This document shows positions 1 through 4,944 of a stretch of DNA of 5,246 nt, piece by piece. The DNA lies in assembly GCA_964600865.1 (NCBI GenBank), contig CAZRJP010000034.1, positions 1-5,246 of the forward strand, written 5' to 3'. This stretch comes from WJLC01 sp964600865. GTDB taxonomy: Archaea > Nanobdellota > Nanobdellia > Pacearchaeales > GW2011-AR1. How positions within the stretch are numbered: the first letter of the stretch is position 1; every line of letters begins with the position of its first letter. The notes beneath the pieces were generated by a model. The model did not search any database and was not told the origin of the DNA. It worked only from the letters and a program-made list of their open reading frames with translations. Made by a program: the position numbers and the translations under genes.

Positions 1-368
1 TAATGAAAAAAGGTTCTAAAATAATTAATATAGCCTCTGTTGCAGGACATCATGCTTTTGAAGGTGCAGCAGCTTATAATGCAAGTAAAGGGGCTGTTAT
101 TCAATTAACAAAATCAATGGCTATGGAATATGCTCCAAAACAAATAAATGTTAATGCTATTTGTCCAGGAATTTTCCTTACTAATATGACAAAAGATTTA
201 ATTAAAGATAAAGGCGTTAAAGCAAAAATAGATAATTCTGTTTTATTAAAAAGAACAGGAAAAGCAAAAGAAATAGGGGGCTTAGCAGTTTATCTTTCAT
301 CAGATGAATGCAGTTATATGACTGGTTCTATAATCACAATTGATGGGGGCTGGACCTGCCATTTGTAA
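1..368 (+). CDS. Short-chain dehydrogenase/reductase (SDR), C-terminal part, 5'-truncated by the window
   Basis: This is the C-terminal ~121 residues of a classical NAD(P)-dependent SDR, a cytoplasmic oxidoreductase acting on a hydroxyl/keto group. Numbering from the first in-window Met (base 3), I see the catalytic Ser in 'INIASVAG' (S12), the catalytic Tyr and Lys in 'YNASK' (Y25, K29), the 'NAICPG' cofactor/turn motif (51-56), and the usual tail 'RTGKAKEIGGLAVYLSS ... GSIITIDGGW'. The Rossmann TGxxxGxG half, normally ~130 residues before this point, is missing because the window starts here. The frame is open to base 1, so the ATG at base 3 is internal and not the start. It stops one base before the next gene and probably leads or continues its operon. 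Substrate cannot be assigned: 3-oxoacyl-ACP reductase-like and sugar/gluconate dehydrogenase-like members share all these motifs. The family call is secure; the specific function is unknown. Confidence 0.93.
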   Translation, partial: MKKGSKIINIASVAGHHAFEGAAAYNASKGAVIQLTKSMAMEYAPKQINVNAICPGIFLTNMTKDLIKDKGVKAKIDNSVLLKRTGKAKEIGGLAVYLSSDECSYMTGSIITIDGGWTCHL

Positions 369-369
369 A

Positions 370-1683
370 ATGAGGGTAGTTATTATTGGAGGAGGTAGTG
401 CTGGAACAACTTGTGCATTTGAATTAAGAAAGTTAGATAAAGATGTAGAGATAACAATTATAGAGAAGACTTCTAATTTAGAATATTCGCCTTGTGCATT
501 GCCTTATGTTTTATCCGGAAAAATAAAATCTTTTGAGGATATCTTTATTTTTAATAAAAAAGATTATGAGAACAACAATATTAAGTTACTACTAAATTCA
601 GAAGCAAAAACAATAGATGCTAAAAATAAAAAAGTAATTCTTAAAGATAATCAAGAGATAATTTTTGATAAATTAGTTATTGCAAATGGTGGTTCTGTAT
701 TTGTGCCAGAAATTAAAGGATTAGAAAACTCTGGTTATATAACATTCAAAACAATTGAGGACGCAAAAAAAATTTTAAAATCTATAAAATCAAAAGATAA
801 TTCAGTTGTTATTGGTGCTGGAATGATTGGAGTAGAACTTGCAATTTCTTTAGTAGAGAGAGGCAATAAAGTTTCACTTTTGGAAGCAAGGACAAATATT
901 CTCCCAAATATTCTCGATTTAGATATGTCTGAAGAATTAAAAAAATCTCTTGAGGAGAGAGATATAAGAATTTTTGAAAAAAGCAAAATAAAAGAGATAT
1001 CCGATAAAAAAATAATTTTAGGTGAAAAAGAAATTGGGTTTGATAATCTTTTTTTATGTACAGGTATAAGGGCAAATACTTCTCTTGCAGAAAAATCCGG
1101 ATTAAAAGTTGATAAAGGAATTATTGTTAATGAATTTCTCGAAACTTCTAATAAAAATATTTATGCTTGCGGGGATTGTGTTGAATCATTTGAGTTTGAT
1201 ACAAATGAAAAAATATTTAGCCAGTTAGGAACAACTGCAGTTAGACAAGCAAGAGTTATTGCAAGAAATATTTTGGGAGAAAAAGAAGAATTTTATAAGG
1301 TATTGAATAATACTATTTCAAAAATAGGGGGGAAATATGTTGGAGCTGTAGGAATGATACAAAACAGGGCTGAAGAAGTAGGAATAAAAACGGTTTCAGC
1401 AAAATACTCTGGAAATGTAAGGGCTGAGTATTATTCTGACAAAGAAAAAATAACTATTAAAATTATTTGTAATATGGAAGGAGAGATTATTGGAGGACAG
1501 ATTGTTGGGGATGGCGAAGTTATTGGAAGATTAGATTTGCTTGCATTAGCAATACAAAAAAAAGTTAAATTGGATGAAATTTCTAAATTAGAAACATGTT
1601 ATAATCCTGCTTCAGCACCAATATTTGATCCTTTGACAATAGTAGCGGAAATTTGTTTAAAGAAGTTAAATAGGGTTAGGTAA
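370..1683 (+). CDS. FAD-dependent NAD(P)H:disulfide/oxygen/sulfur oxidoreductase, CoA-disulfide reductase/NADH oxidase type
   Basis: A 437-residue cytoplasmic flavoprotein of the pyridine nucleotide-disulfide reductase class. In order: FAD-binding GGGSAG (7-12); 'YSPCALPYVLSG', whose single Cys42 sits where NADH oxidase/peroxidase and CoA-disulfide reductase carry their redox cysteine; NAD(P)-binding 'VVIGAGMIGVELA' (146-158); FAD motif 'IYACGDC' (264-270); and a C-terminal dimerisation domain ending in 'CYNPASAPIFDPL' (410-421), the equivalent of the family's YxPPxSxxxDP motif. Glu172 at the end of the second NAD-fold strand suggests NADH preference (inference). It lacks the CxxxxC pair of dihydrolipoamide dehydrogenase and any fused rhodanese domain. 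Known relatives reduce CoA disulfide, polysulfide/S0, or O2/H2O2; the sequence alone does not choose. The ATG at 370 is taken because MRVVIIGGGSAG begins exactly at the flavin strand; a TTG at 340 would add ten residues inside the upstream gene. No Shine-Dalgarno is well placed, so coupling across the 1-nt gap to the SDR gene is likely. Confidence 0.9.
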   Translation: MRVVIIGGGSAGTTCAFELRKLDKDVEITIIEKTSNLEYSPCALPYVLSGKIKSFEDIFIFNKKDYENNNIKLLLNSEAKTIDAKNKKVILKDNQEIIFDKLVIANGGSVFVPEIKGLENSGYITFKTIEDAKKILKSIKSKDNSVVIGAGMIGVELAISLVERGNKVSLLEARTNILPNILDLDMSEELKKSLEERDIRIFEKSKIKEISDKKIILGEKEIGFDNLFLCTGIRANTSLAEKSGLKVDKGIIVNEFLETSNKNIYACGDCVESFEFDTNEKIFSQLGTTAVRQARVIARNILGEKEEFYKVLNNTISKIGGKYVGAVGMIQNRAEEVGIKTVSAKYSGNVRAEYYSDKEKITIKIICNMEGEIIGGQIVGDGEVIGRLDLLALAIQKKVKLDEISKLETCYNPASAPIFDPLTIVAEICLKKLNRVR

Positions 1684-1690
1684 TTCTAAA

Positions 1691-2608
1691 ATGGCGAATA
1701 GAATGGTTTTTTGGGATGATTTAGAGGTAAAGAGTCCTAGCAGAAATTTGGCAATAAACAGGGTTTGCGTGGATTTAGTAAATAATGGGGGTTATGATTT
1801 AGTTGCTAGAACTTATTTGCATGATAAAGGAGTTATATTGGGAACTGGGGAGAGCATTGAAGATATTAACGTAGAATTTTGTAAAAAAGAAGGTTATGAA
1901 GTTGTTTCTAGACCTTCGGGAGGCTCTGCAATTTTAGTTGAACCAAATTTGATTTTATGTTATAGTGTGTTTTTTAATTCTAAAAGATTTGGGGGGAGAT
2001 TTAATATTCATAGAGCCTATAAATCTATTGTTTTACCACTAACAAGAAATCTTGGGGGAAAATTTAGTGTTGTGGGAAATTACTATTTAAGGTATAATTT
2101 GGACGGACAATCAATTCCAATTGCGGGACATGCCATAAAATCTTATGGGGAAGTAACACAGTTTGATGGGGTTGTTAATTTAAAAAGATTTGATATGGGG
2201 GTTCTAGAAAAAGTTTTAAGATTAAGAGAGCTTTGGAGATTTAATGGTTCAAAATATCTTAAAGTTAATGGAAGGTTCTATGACTTAAATGGAAAGGAAG
2301 CTAGTTTAGATAAAGACTCTCCCCAATTTTTAAGAAGTGAAAGAAAAGAGCTTGAGAAGATTGTAGGATTAGAAGATATTGGAATGTCTATAAACAAATT
2401 TAAACAAACTTTGAAAAAATCTTTAGAAGAGGTTTTTGGAGAAATAGATAGGAATTGTAATCTATCTGTTGATGAAAGTAACATAGATGAGCATATCAAA
2501 AATTTGGGTTTAGAAAACAATTATAAAGGAAGAAGATTTTTAGGCCATTGTTTTGTAGATTTAGTTGAAGAAGAACAAGAAATAGTTTGTTCAGGAGATA
2601 AGCAATGA
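1691..2608 (+). CDS. Lipoate-protein ligase A-like protein (BPL/LplA/LipB superfamily), divergent
   Basis: A 305-residue soluble protein of the biotin/lipoate ligase superfamily, whose members attach lipoate (or octanoate or biotin) to a lysine of a carrier domain. Visible marks: 'NLAINR' near the N-terminus (19-24), the nucleotide/lipoyl loop 'RPSGGSAILVEPNLI' (74-88, matching the family's RxSGGGAVxHxxGNL), and 'IAGHAIKSYGEVTQFDGVVNL' region (144-164), matching the family's (K)ISGxAQ...HGTLL block. The family's substrate lysine just before I-[AS]-G is not visible: Pro143 occupies the place in my by-eye alignment. Residues ~210-300 look like a helical accessory region. The gene starts 7 nt after the flavoprotein stop with AGGT (1678-1681) as a plausible ribosome site; Met5 (1703) is an alternative start. 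It overlaps the next gene by 4 nt. No lipoyl-domain protein or 2-oxoacid dehydrogenase is in the window, so the acceptor is unknown. The fold call is fairly firm; lipoate as substrate is inference. Confidence 0.78.
   Translation: MANRMVFWDDLEVKSPSRNLAINRVCVDLVNNGGYDLVARTYLHDKGVILGTGESIEDINVEFCKKEGYEVVSRPSGGSAILVEPNLILCYSVFFNSKRFGGRFNIHRAYKSIVLPLTRNLGGKFSVVGNYYLRYNLDGQSIPIAGHAIKSYGEVTQFDGVVNLKRFDMGVLEKVLRLRELWRFNGSKYLKVNGRFYDLNGKEASLDKDSPQFLRSERKELEKIVGLEDIGMSINKFKQTLKKSLEEVFGEIDRNCNLSVDESNIDEHIKNLGLENNYKGRRFLGHCFVDLVEEEQEIVCSGDKQ
2593..2597 (+). promoter_or_regulatory. Ribosome binding site for the membrane-anchored gene at 2605
   Basis: AGGAG lies 7 nt before the ATG at 2605, inside the 3' end of the LplA-like gene. 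It supports this start and independent re-loading of ribosomes at the ATGA overlap. Confidence 0.7.
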
Positions 2609-3204
2609 AAAAACAAATAATAATCGCTATAATAACAGTAATAGTTTTAATTTCAATATTCTTAATCATAAAATCATCTTTAACAGGATTTGCTGTTTAT
2701 TCGGAAGATTCTGATGAAAAGATAAAATTAGGTTATTGCCCGACAATGCGAGAAGAAGCTATTTCTGTGTCAAAAAAAGAGGATTATGAATTAGTTAAAT
2801 TTGGATATGCTATTGATGTTTTGTCTGCATTGAAAAATAAACAAATTGATAAGGCCCTAATTGGTAGAAAAGCAAAATTAAAGGAGATGAATAAGGATAC
2901 AAGGGAAAAAATATTAAAAGCAGGTTATACTCTTGTTTCAAAGCAAGGAGGTTTTATTGATTTTTCGCAATTAGCTAATTATGCGATTTATACATCTCTC
3001 CCGGAATCTATTGCAGAAAGTTTAGCCCCAAAAGATTCCAGGATTATTTATTTAACTAAGGAAGAAACAATTAAAAAAATAAATGAAGGAAGAATTGTTT
3101 TAATCTCCTGGGAAGATTGGCAGGACGATTTTGAATTAGTTGTGGTAATGAATGGAAATGAAAAAGCCAGAAATTTTCGAGGAGTGTTTTTGTATGAAAA
3201 CTAA
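2605..3204 (+). CDS. Membrane-anchored small protein resembling a periplasmic solute-binding (PBP type 2) domain
   Basis: A 199-residue protein with an uncleaved-looking N-terminal membrane anchor (about residues 5-23, preceded by MKKQ) followed by 'SSLTGFAVYS' and a soluble extracytoplasmic domain of ~160 residues. The start of that domain ('EKIKLGYCPTM', 39-49) and the later 'AIDVLSALKNKQIDKALIG' (69-87) resemble the N-lobe of NMT1/phosphonate-type solute-binding proteins, where a 'G..P' strand is followed by a helix and a 'G.iDaa..G' turn. It is short for a full two-lobe binding protein (usually >220 residues), and no ABC permease or ATPase gene lies nearby. There is no lipobox. A single cysteine (C45) sits in the first strand. 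It overlaps the LplA-like gene by ATGA (2605-2608), so it belongs to the same transcript and is the last gene of that run. The ligand is unknown. The anchor is certain; the fold assignment is tentative. Confidence 0.5.
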   Translation: MKKQIIIAIITVIVLISIFLIIKSSLTGFAVYSEDSDEKIKLGYCPTMREEAISVSKKEDYELVKFGYAIDVLSALKNKQIDKALIGRKAKLKEMNKDTREKILKAGYTLVSKQGGFIDFSQLANYAIYTSLPESIAESLAPKDSRIIYLTKEETIKKINEGRIVLISWEDWQDDFELVVVMNGNEKARNFRGVFLYEN

Positions 3205-3267
3205 TTGCAATCTTTATAAACATCAAAATTTGAAAAACAAATTTTGTGACTTTAAAATCTTTTATAG

Positions 3268-3283
3268 GAAAGATTTTTAAATA
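3268..3283 (+). promoter_or_regulatory. Archaeal promoter (BRE + TATA box) for the ArsF-like/ArsG-like unit
   Basis: A purine-rich GAAAGA (3268-3273) is followed by TTTTTAAATA (3274-3283), a good match to the archaeal BRE/TATA arrangement. About 27 bp from the box centre predicts a transcription start near 3303-3307. The equivalent element in the second copy predicts a start at its gene's ATG. The box overlaps the right arm of the middle dyad. The call rests on motif and position only. Confidence 0.65.
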
Positions 3284-3298
3284 TTGATAATTATCAAT
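3283..3298 (+). promoter_or_regulatory. Perfect 16-bp palindromic operator, copy A
   Basis: ATTGATAATTATCAAT is its own reverse complement and occurs identically at 4568-4583. It lies directly downstream of the TATA box, overlapping its last base and ending before the predicted transcription start. A bound homodimeric helix-turn-helix repressor there would block RNA polymerase. It resembles metal-responsive operators in composition (TGATAAT half-site), but the regulator family (ArsR, Fur/DtxR or other) cannot be told from the site, and no regulator gene is in the window. Confidence 0.7.
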
Positions 3299-3303
3299 TT
3301 GTT

Positions 3304-3330
3304 ATGGTAAATAAAATCAAAAATTTATAG
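3304..3330 (+). other. Possible 8-codon upstream ORF in the leader of the ArsF-like gene
   Basis: ATG GTA AAT ... TTA TAG encodes MVNKIKNL and stops 2 nt before the ATG at 3333. Its ATG lies at the predicted transcription start, in almost the same position relative to the operator (6 bases after it) as the ferredoxin start codon in copy B (8 bases after it). The main gene has no visible Shine-Dalgarno, so termination-reinitiation from this mini-ORF is one way it could be translated. So short a frame can easily arise by chance. Confidence 0.3.
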
Positions 3331-3332
3331 GT

Positions 3333-3791
3333 ATGGATAAAAAATATATTTATGCGGGAATCGTAATTACAGTAGTTTTATTGCTTATTTTTATAGTTCC
3401 AAAATATTTTACAGGGAATGTTACAGCTTCAGGAAGTGAAATTTCAGGAGATATTGAAAAGATAGAAATTATTCATTTTCACGGAACTAACCAGTGTTGG
3501 TCTTGCATAACTATGGGAGACATGGCTGAAGAAACAATTAATAATTATTTTTCAGATGAGTTGGAATCAGGAAAAATAATTTTTGCTCATTTGAATGGAG
3601 AACTTGCTCAAAATAGGGATAGAGTAATTAAATATGGTGCAACCGGTTCTTCTTTATGGGTTGGAACTTATTATGCTGATGGAAGTTTTACAAAAGAAGA
3701 AAATATCAAGGTTTGGTATAAAATAAATAATAAACAAGATTACATGAATTATTTGAAAGGTGTGATTGAAGGAAAGTTGAAGGGGGAGTAA
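3333..3791 (+). CDS. Membrane-anchored extracytoplasmic thioredoxin-fold protein, ArsF-like family (CWSC)
   Basis: A 152-residue protein: N-terminal anchor (about residues 6-23), then 'YFTGNVTASG', then a ~110-residue thioredoxin-like domain facing outside. The core motif 'IIHFHGTNQCWSC' (46-58) has a CxxC redox pair at Cys55/Cys58 directly after the first strand. 'YGATGSSLWVG' (101-111) occupies the thioredoxin cis-Pro loop position, with Ser-Ser in place of Pro. 'FHGT.xC.xC' and this SSL loop are what I recall of the family named nitrophenyl compound nitroreductase subunit ArsF. That name comes from an arsenical resistance operon and may not describe the activity here. It is followed 1 nt later by a CcdA/DsbD-like gene, the expected electron donor for an external thioredoxin. 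Start: no upstream in-frame ATG before a TAA at 3312; no clear Shine-Dalgarno. Likely role: extracytoplasmic thiol-disulfide reductase or metal(loid)-handling redox protein (inference). Confidence 0.78.
   Translation: MDKKYIYAGIVITVVLLLIFIVPKYFTGNVTASGSEISGDIEKIEIIHFHGTNQCWSCITMGDMAEETINNYFSDELESGKIIFAHLNGELAQNRDRVIKYGATGSSLWVGTYYADGSFTKEENIKVWYKINNKQDYMNYLKGVIEGKLKGE
3782..3788 (+). promoter_or_regulatory. Ribosome binding site for the CcdA/ArsG-like gene
   Basis: GGGGGAG ends 4 nt before the ATG at 3793, which is close. A second in-frame ATG at 3802 would put it 13 nt away, so the start could be either, with 3793 slightly favoured. Confidence 0.5.
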
Positions 3792-3792
3792 T

Positions 3793-4503
3793 ATGAGTTT
3801 AATGTCTTTTATGGAAGCTATGTCTATGAATAGCTTTCCATTAATTGCTGCTTTTTTTATTGGTTTGATGACTGCCTTAAGTCCGTGTCCTCTTGCAACA
3901 AACATCACTGCTATTGCATATATCTCTAAAAAAATTGATAATGGGAAAAAGACATTATTAACAGGATTTGTATATACCTTTGGAAGGATGTTCACTTATG
4001 TTTTACTTGCATCATTAATTGTTTATATTGGAGTAAATGTTCAGGCAATTTCTTTATTTTTACAAAAATATGGAGAAAGAATATTGGGACCTCTCTTAAT
4101 AGTAATAGGTTTAATTATGTTAAATGTAATTAAACTACCTTCTTTAGGATCTGGAGAGAGAGTAAATAAACTAAAAGAAAAACTTTCAGAAAAAGGTTAT
4201 CTCGGGGCATTTTTATTAGGAGTCATATTTGCTTTGGCTTTCTGCCCATTTTCAGCAGTTTTATTTTTTGGAATGCTGATTCCATTGGCTTTAAGTTTTT
4301 CAGACGGAATTTTAATACCTTCAATATTTGCATTAGCAACAGGTCTTCCTGTTATTGTCTTTTCTTTTGTTTTAACTTTCAGTGTTTCAAAACTCGGCAA
4401 GATAATGGGAGAAGTTCAAACTTTTGAAAAATATATGAGGTACATTATTGCTTTAGTCTTTGTTATTGTTGGAATTTATTATACATGGAGAATTTGGATT
4501 TGA
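3793..4503 (+). CDS. CcdA/DsbD-like six-helix membrane protein, ArsG-like family
   Basis: A 236-residue integral membrane protein with about six hydrophobic segments (roughly 16-33, 56-81, 97-113, 137-160, 168-196, 214-233). The first carries 'LMTALSPCPLATNITAIAYISKKI' (25-48) with Cys32, and the fourth carries 'FALAFCPFSAVLFFG' (146-160) with Cys151. One cysteine followed by Pro in each half-repeat is the signature of CcdA/DsbD transmembrane thiol electron carriers, which pass reducing equivalents from cytoplasmic thioredoxin to an external thioredoxin-fold partner. The 'SPCPLATN.aAi.yIs' form is the one I recall from proteins named ArsG-family aromatic arsenical efflux permeases. Both redox cysteines are kept here, so electron transfer is at least as likely as efflux. 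It lies 1 nt after the ArsF-like gene, and its stop codon ends at the first base of repeat copy B. Fold is well supported; substrate is not. Confidence 0.83.
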   Translation: MSLMSFMEAMSMNSFPLIAAFFIGLMTALSPCPLATNITAIAYISKKIDNGKKTLLTGFVYTFGRMFTYVLLASLIVYIGVNVQAISLFLQKYGERILGPLLIVIGLIMLNVIKLPSLGSGERVNKLKEKLSEKGYLGAFLLGVIFALAFCPFSAVLFFGMLIPLALSFSDGILIPSIFALATGLPVIVFSFVLTFSVSKLGKIMGEVQTFEKYMRYIIALVFVIVGIYYTWRIWI

Positions 4504-4552
4504 ACATCAAAATTTGAAAAACAAATTTTGCGACTTAAAAATCTTTTGAAGA

Positions 4553-4568
4553 GAAAGATTTTTAAACA
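4553..4568 (+). promoter_or_regulatory. Archaeal promoter (BRE + TATA box) for the ferredoxin unit, probably leaderless
   Basis: GAAAGA (4553-4558) followed by TTTTTAAACA (4559-4568) mirrors the copy A promoter. Counting about 27 bp from the box centre puts the transcription start at about 4590, on the ATG at 4591. There is also no Shine-Dalgarno before that ATG. Both points fit a leaderless mRNA, common in archaea. Confidence 0.65.
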
Positions 4569-4583
4569 TTGATAATTATCAAT
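4568..4583 (+). promoter_or_regulatory. Perfect 16-bp palindromic operator, copy B
   Basis: The same ATTGATAATTATCAAT as at 3283-3298, again directly after the TATA box and before the predicted start. Its identity in both copies, while nearby loop bases vary, suggests that one regulator controls both units. Confidence 0.7.
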
Positions 4584-4590
4584 ATATAAT

Positions 4591-4944
4591 ATGGAACAAA
4601 AAGATAAAAAGTTTAGTGAATGGCATGGAATTGGGAGAGATAAAATTAATTGGCACCCAGTTATAGATAATGAGAAATGTACTGGTTGTGGTTTGTGTGT
4701 TATAACTTGTGGGAGAGGAGTATATAAATTTGATTATGAAAAAAATAAATCTAAAGTAGTCAATCCAAATAATTGTTTGGTAGGATGTCAGACTTGTTCA
4801 AATCTTTGTCCAGCAAAAGCAATAAAATTCGCAGAAAAAGACAAAACACAAGAAAAGGCACAAGAGATAGTTAAGAAAAATCAAATTCTTCCAAAAGTTA
4901 AAAAAGAATTGGAGTTAAGAAAAGAAGATCTTAAATATGAATAA
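4591..4944 (+). CDS. Two-cluster [4Fe-4S] ferredoxin with N-terminal W..I.RDKI.W.P motif
   Basis: A 117-residue soluble electron carrier. Cluster motif 1 is C30-x2-C33-x2-C36-x3-C40, followed by Gly instead of the usual Pro. Motif 2 is C62-x3-C66-x2-C69-x3-C73-P, with three rather than two residues in its first gap. An N-terminal 'EWHGIGRDKINWHPVID' (10-26) leads into motif 1. This lead-in, with 'CGRGVY' (40-45) and 'VVNPNNCLVGCQTC' (56-69), matches a ferredoxin subgroup I recall from archaea and anaerobic bacteria. Residues ~80-117 form a Lys/Glu-rich tail, probably helical, unlike compact 8-Fe ferredoxins. It is first in a unit with a Cys-rich peptide and a thioredoxin, under the same operator as the ArsF/ArsG-like pair. 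A plausible job is to feed low-potential electrons into that thiol system (inference). Confidence 0.87.
   Translation: MEQKDKKFSEWHGIGRDKINWHPVIDNEKCTGCGLCVITCGRGVYKFDYEKNKSKVVNPNNCLVGCQTCSNLCPAKAIKFAEKDKTQEKAQEIVKKNQILPKVKKELELRKEDLKYE

Larger units (their letters stand above)
3219..3298 (+). repeat. Copy A of a duplicated ~80-bp promoter/operator module
   Basis: This stretch matches 4503-4583 almost base for base. The first 28 bases (3219-3246) are identical; the next 17 differ at two positions; a 5-nt loop (3264-3268) differs; the last 30 (3269-3298) differ at one position. It contains three dyads in a row: arms CAAAATTTG (3224-3232) and CAAATTTTG (3238-3246) around AAAAA; arms AAAATCTTT (3254-3262) and AAAGATTTT (3269-3277) around a 6-nt loop; and the perfect palindrome at 3283-3298. 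The copies are direct repeats placed before two transcription units, so a duplicated regulatory region is the simplest reading. The rest of the 128-nt gap (3205-3332) holds a TTTATAAA at 3213-3220 that could be an additional TATA box. Confidence 0.9.
4503..4583 (+). repeat. Copy B of the duplicated ~80-bp promoter/operator module
   Basis: Direct repeat of 3219-3298. The first dyad has arms 4508-4516 and 4522-4530, identical to copy A including the AAAAA loop. The middle dyad is longer than in copy A: TTAAAAATCTTT (4535-4546) pairs perfectly with AAAGATTTTTAA (4554-4565) around a 7-nt loop (4547-4553) that is unlike the copy A loop. The terminal 16-bp palindrome (4568-4583) is identical. It begins at the last base of the ArsG-like stop codon and fills nearly all of the 87-nt gap before the ferredoxin gene. 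Confidence 0.9.

Noticed and set aside
3..5. ATG at base 3 as start of the SDR gene
   Set aside because: The cofactor-binding half of the fold would be missing and the frame is open to the window edge, so the gene starts upstream.
340..369. TTG start giving the flavoprotein ten extra residues
   Set aside because: The extra residues overlap the SDR gene, and the ATG at 370 begins precisely at the flavin-binding strand.
735..1075. Open frames on the minus strand
   Set aside because: They lie wholly inside the flavoprotein gene, match no family, are low-complexity Ser/Ile/Phe/Leu-rich, and arise from the AT-rich codons of the sense gene. The same applies to minus frames at 2278-2520, 3654-3995 and 4197-4400.
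370..1683. Dihydrolipoamide dehydrogenase, suggested by the adjacent lipoate-ligase-like gene
   Set aside because: There is no CxxxxC active-site pair; the single Cys42 motif and the C-terminal DP motif are those of CoA-disulfide reductase/NADH oxidase relatives.
3224..3246. First dyad as a transcription terminator (also 4508-4530)
   Set aside because: The stem is almost all A/T and no long T tract follows; archaeal termination relies on T tracts. Its exact conservation including the loop fits regulation better, though a weak terminator role is not excluded.
3283..3298. Canonical Fur or PerR box
   Set aside because: The half-site resembles one, but this palindrome has no central spacer base, so family assignment from the sequence is not justified.
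3219..4583. CRISPR array or transposon ends
   Set aside because: There are only two copies, separated by two real genes, in direct orientation, with no spacers of regular length, no transposase, and promoter elements inside each copy.
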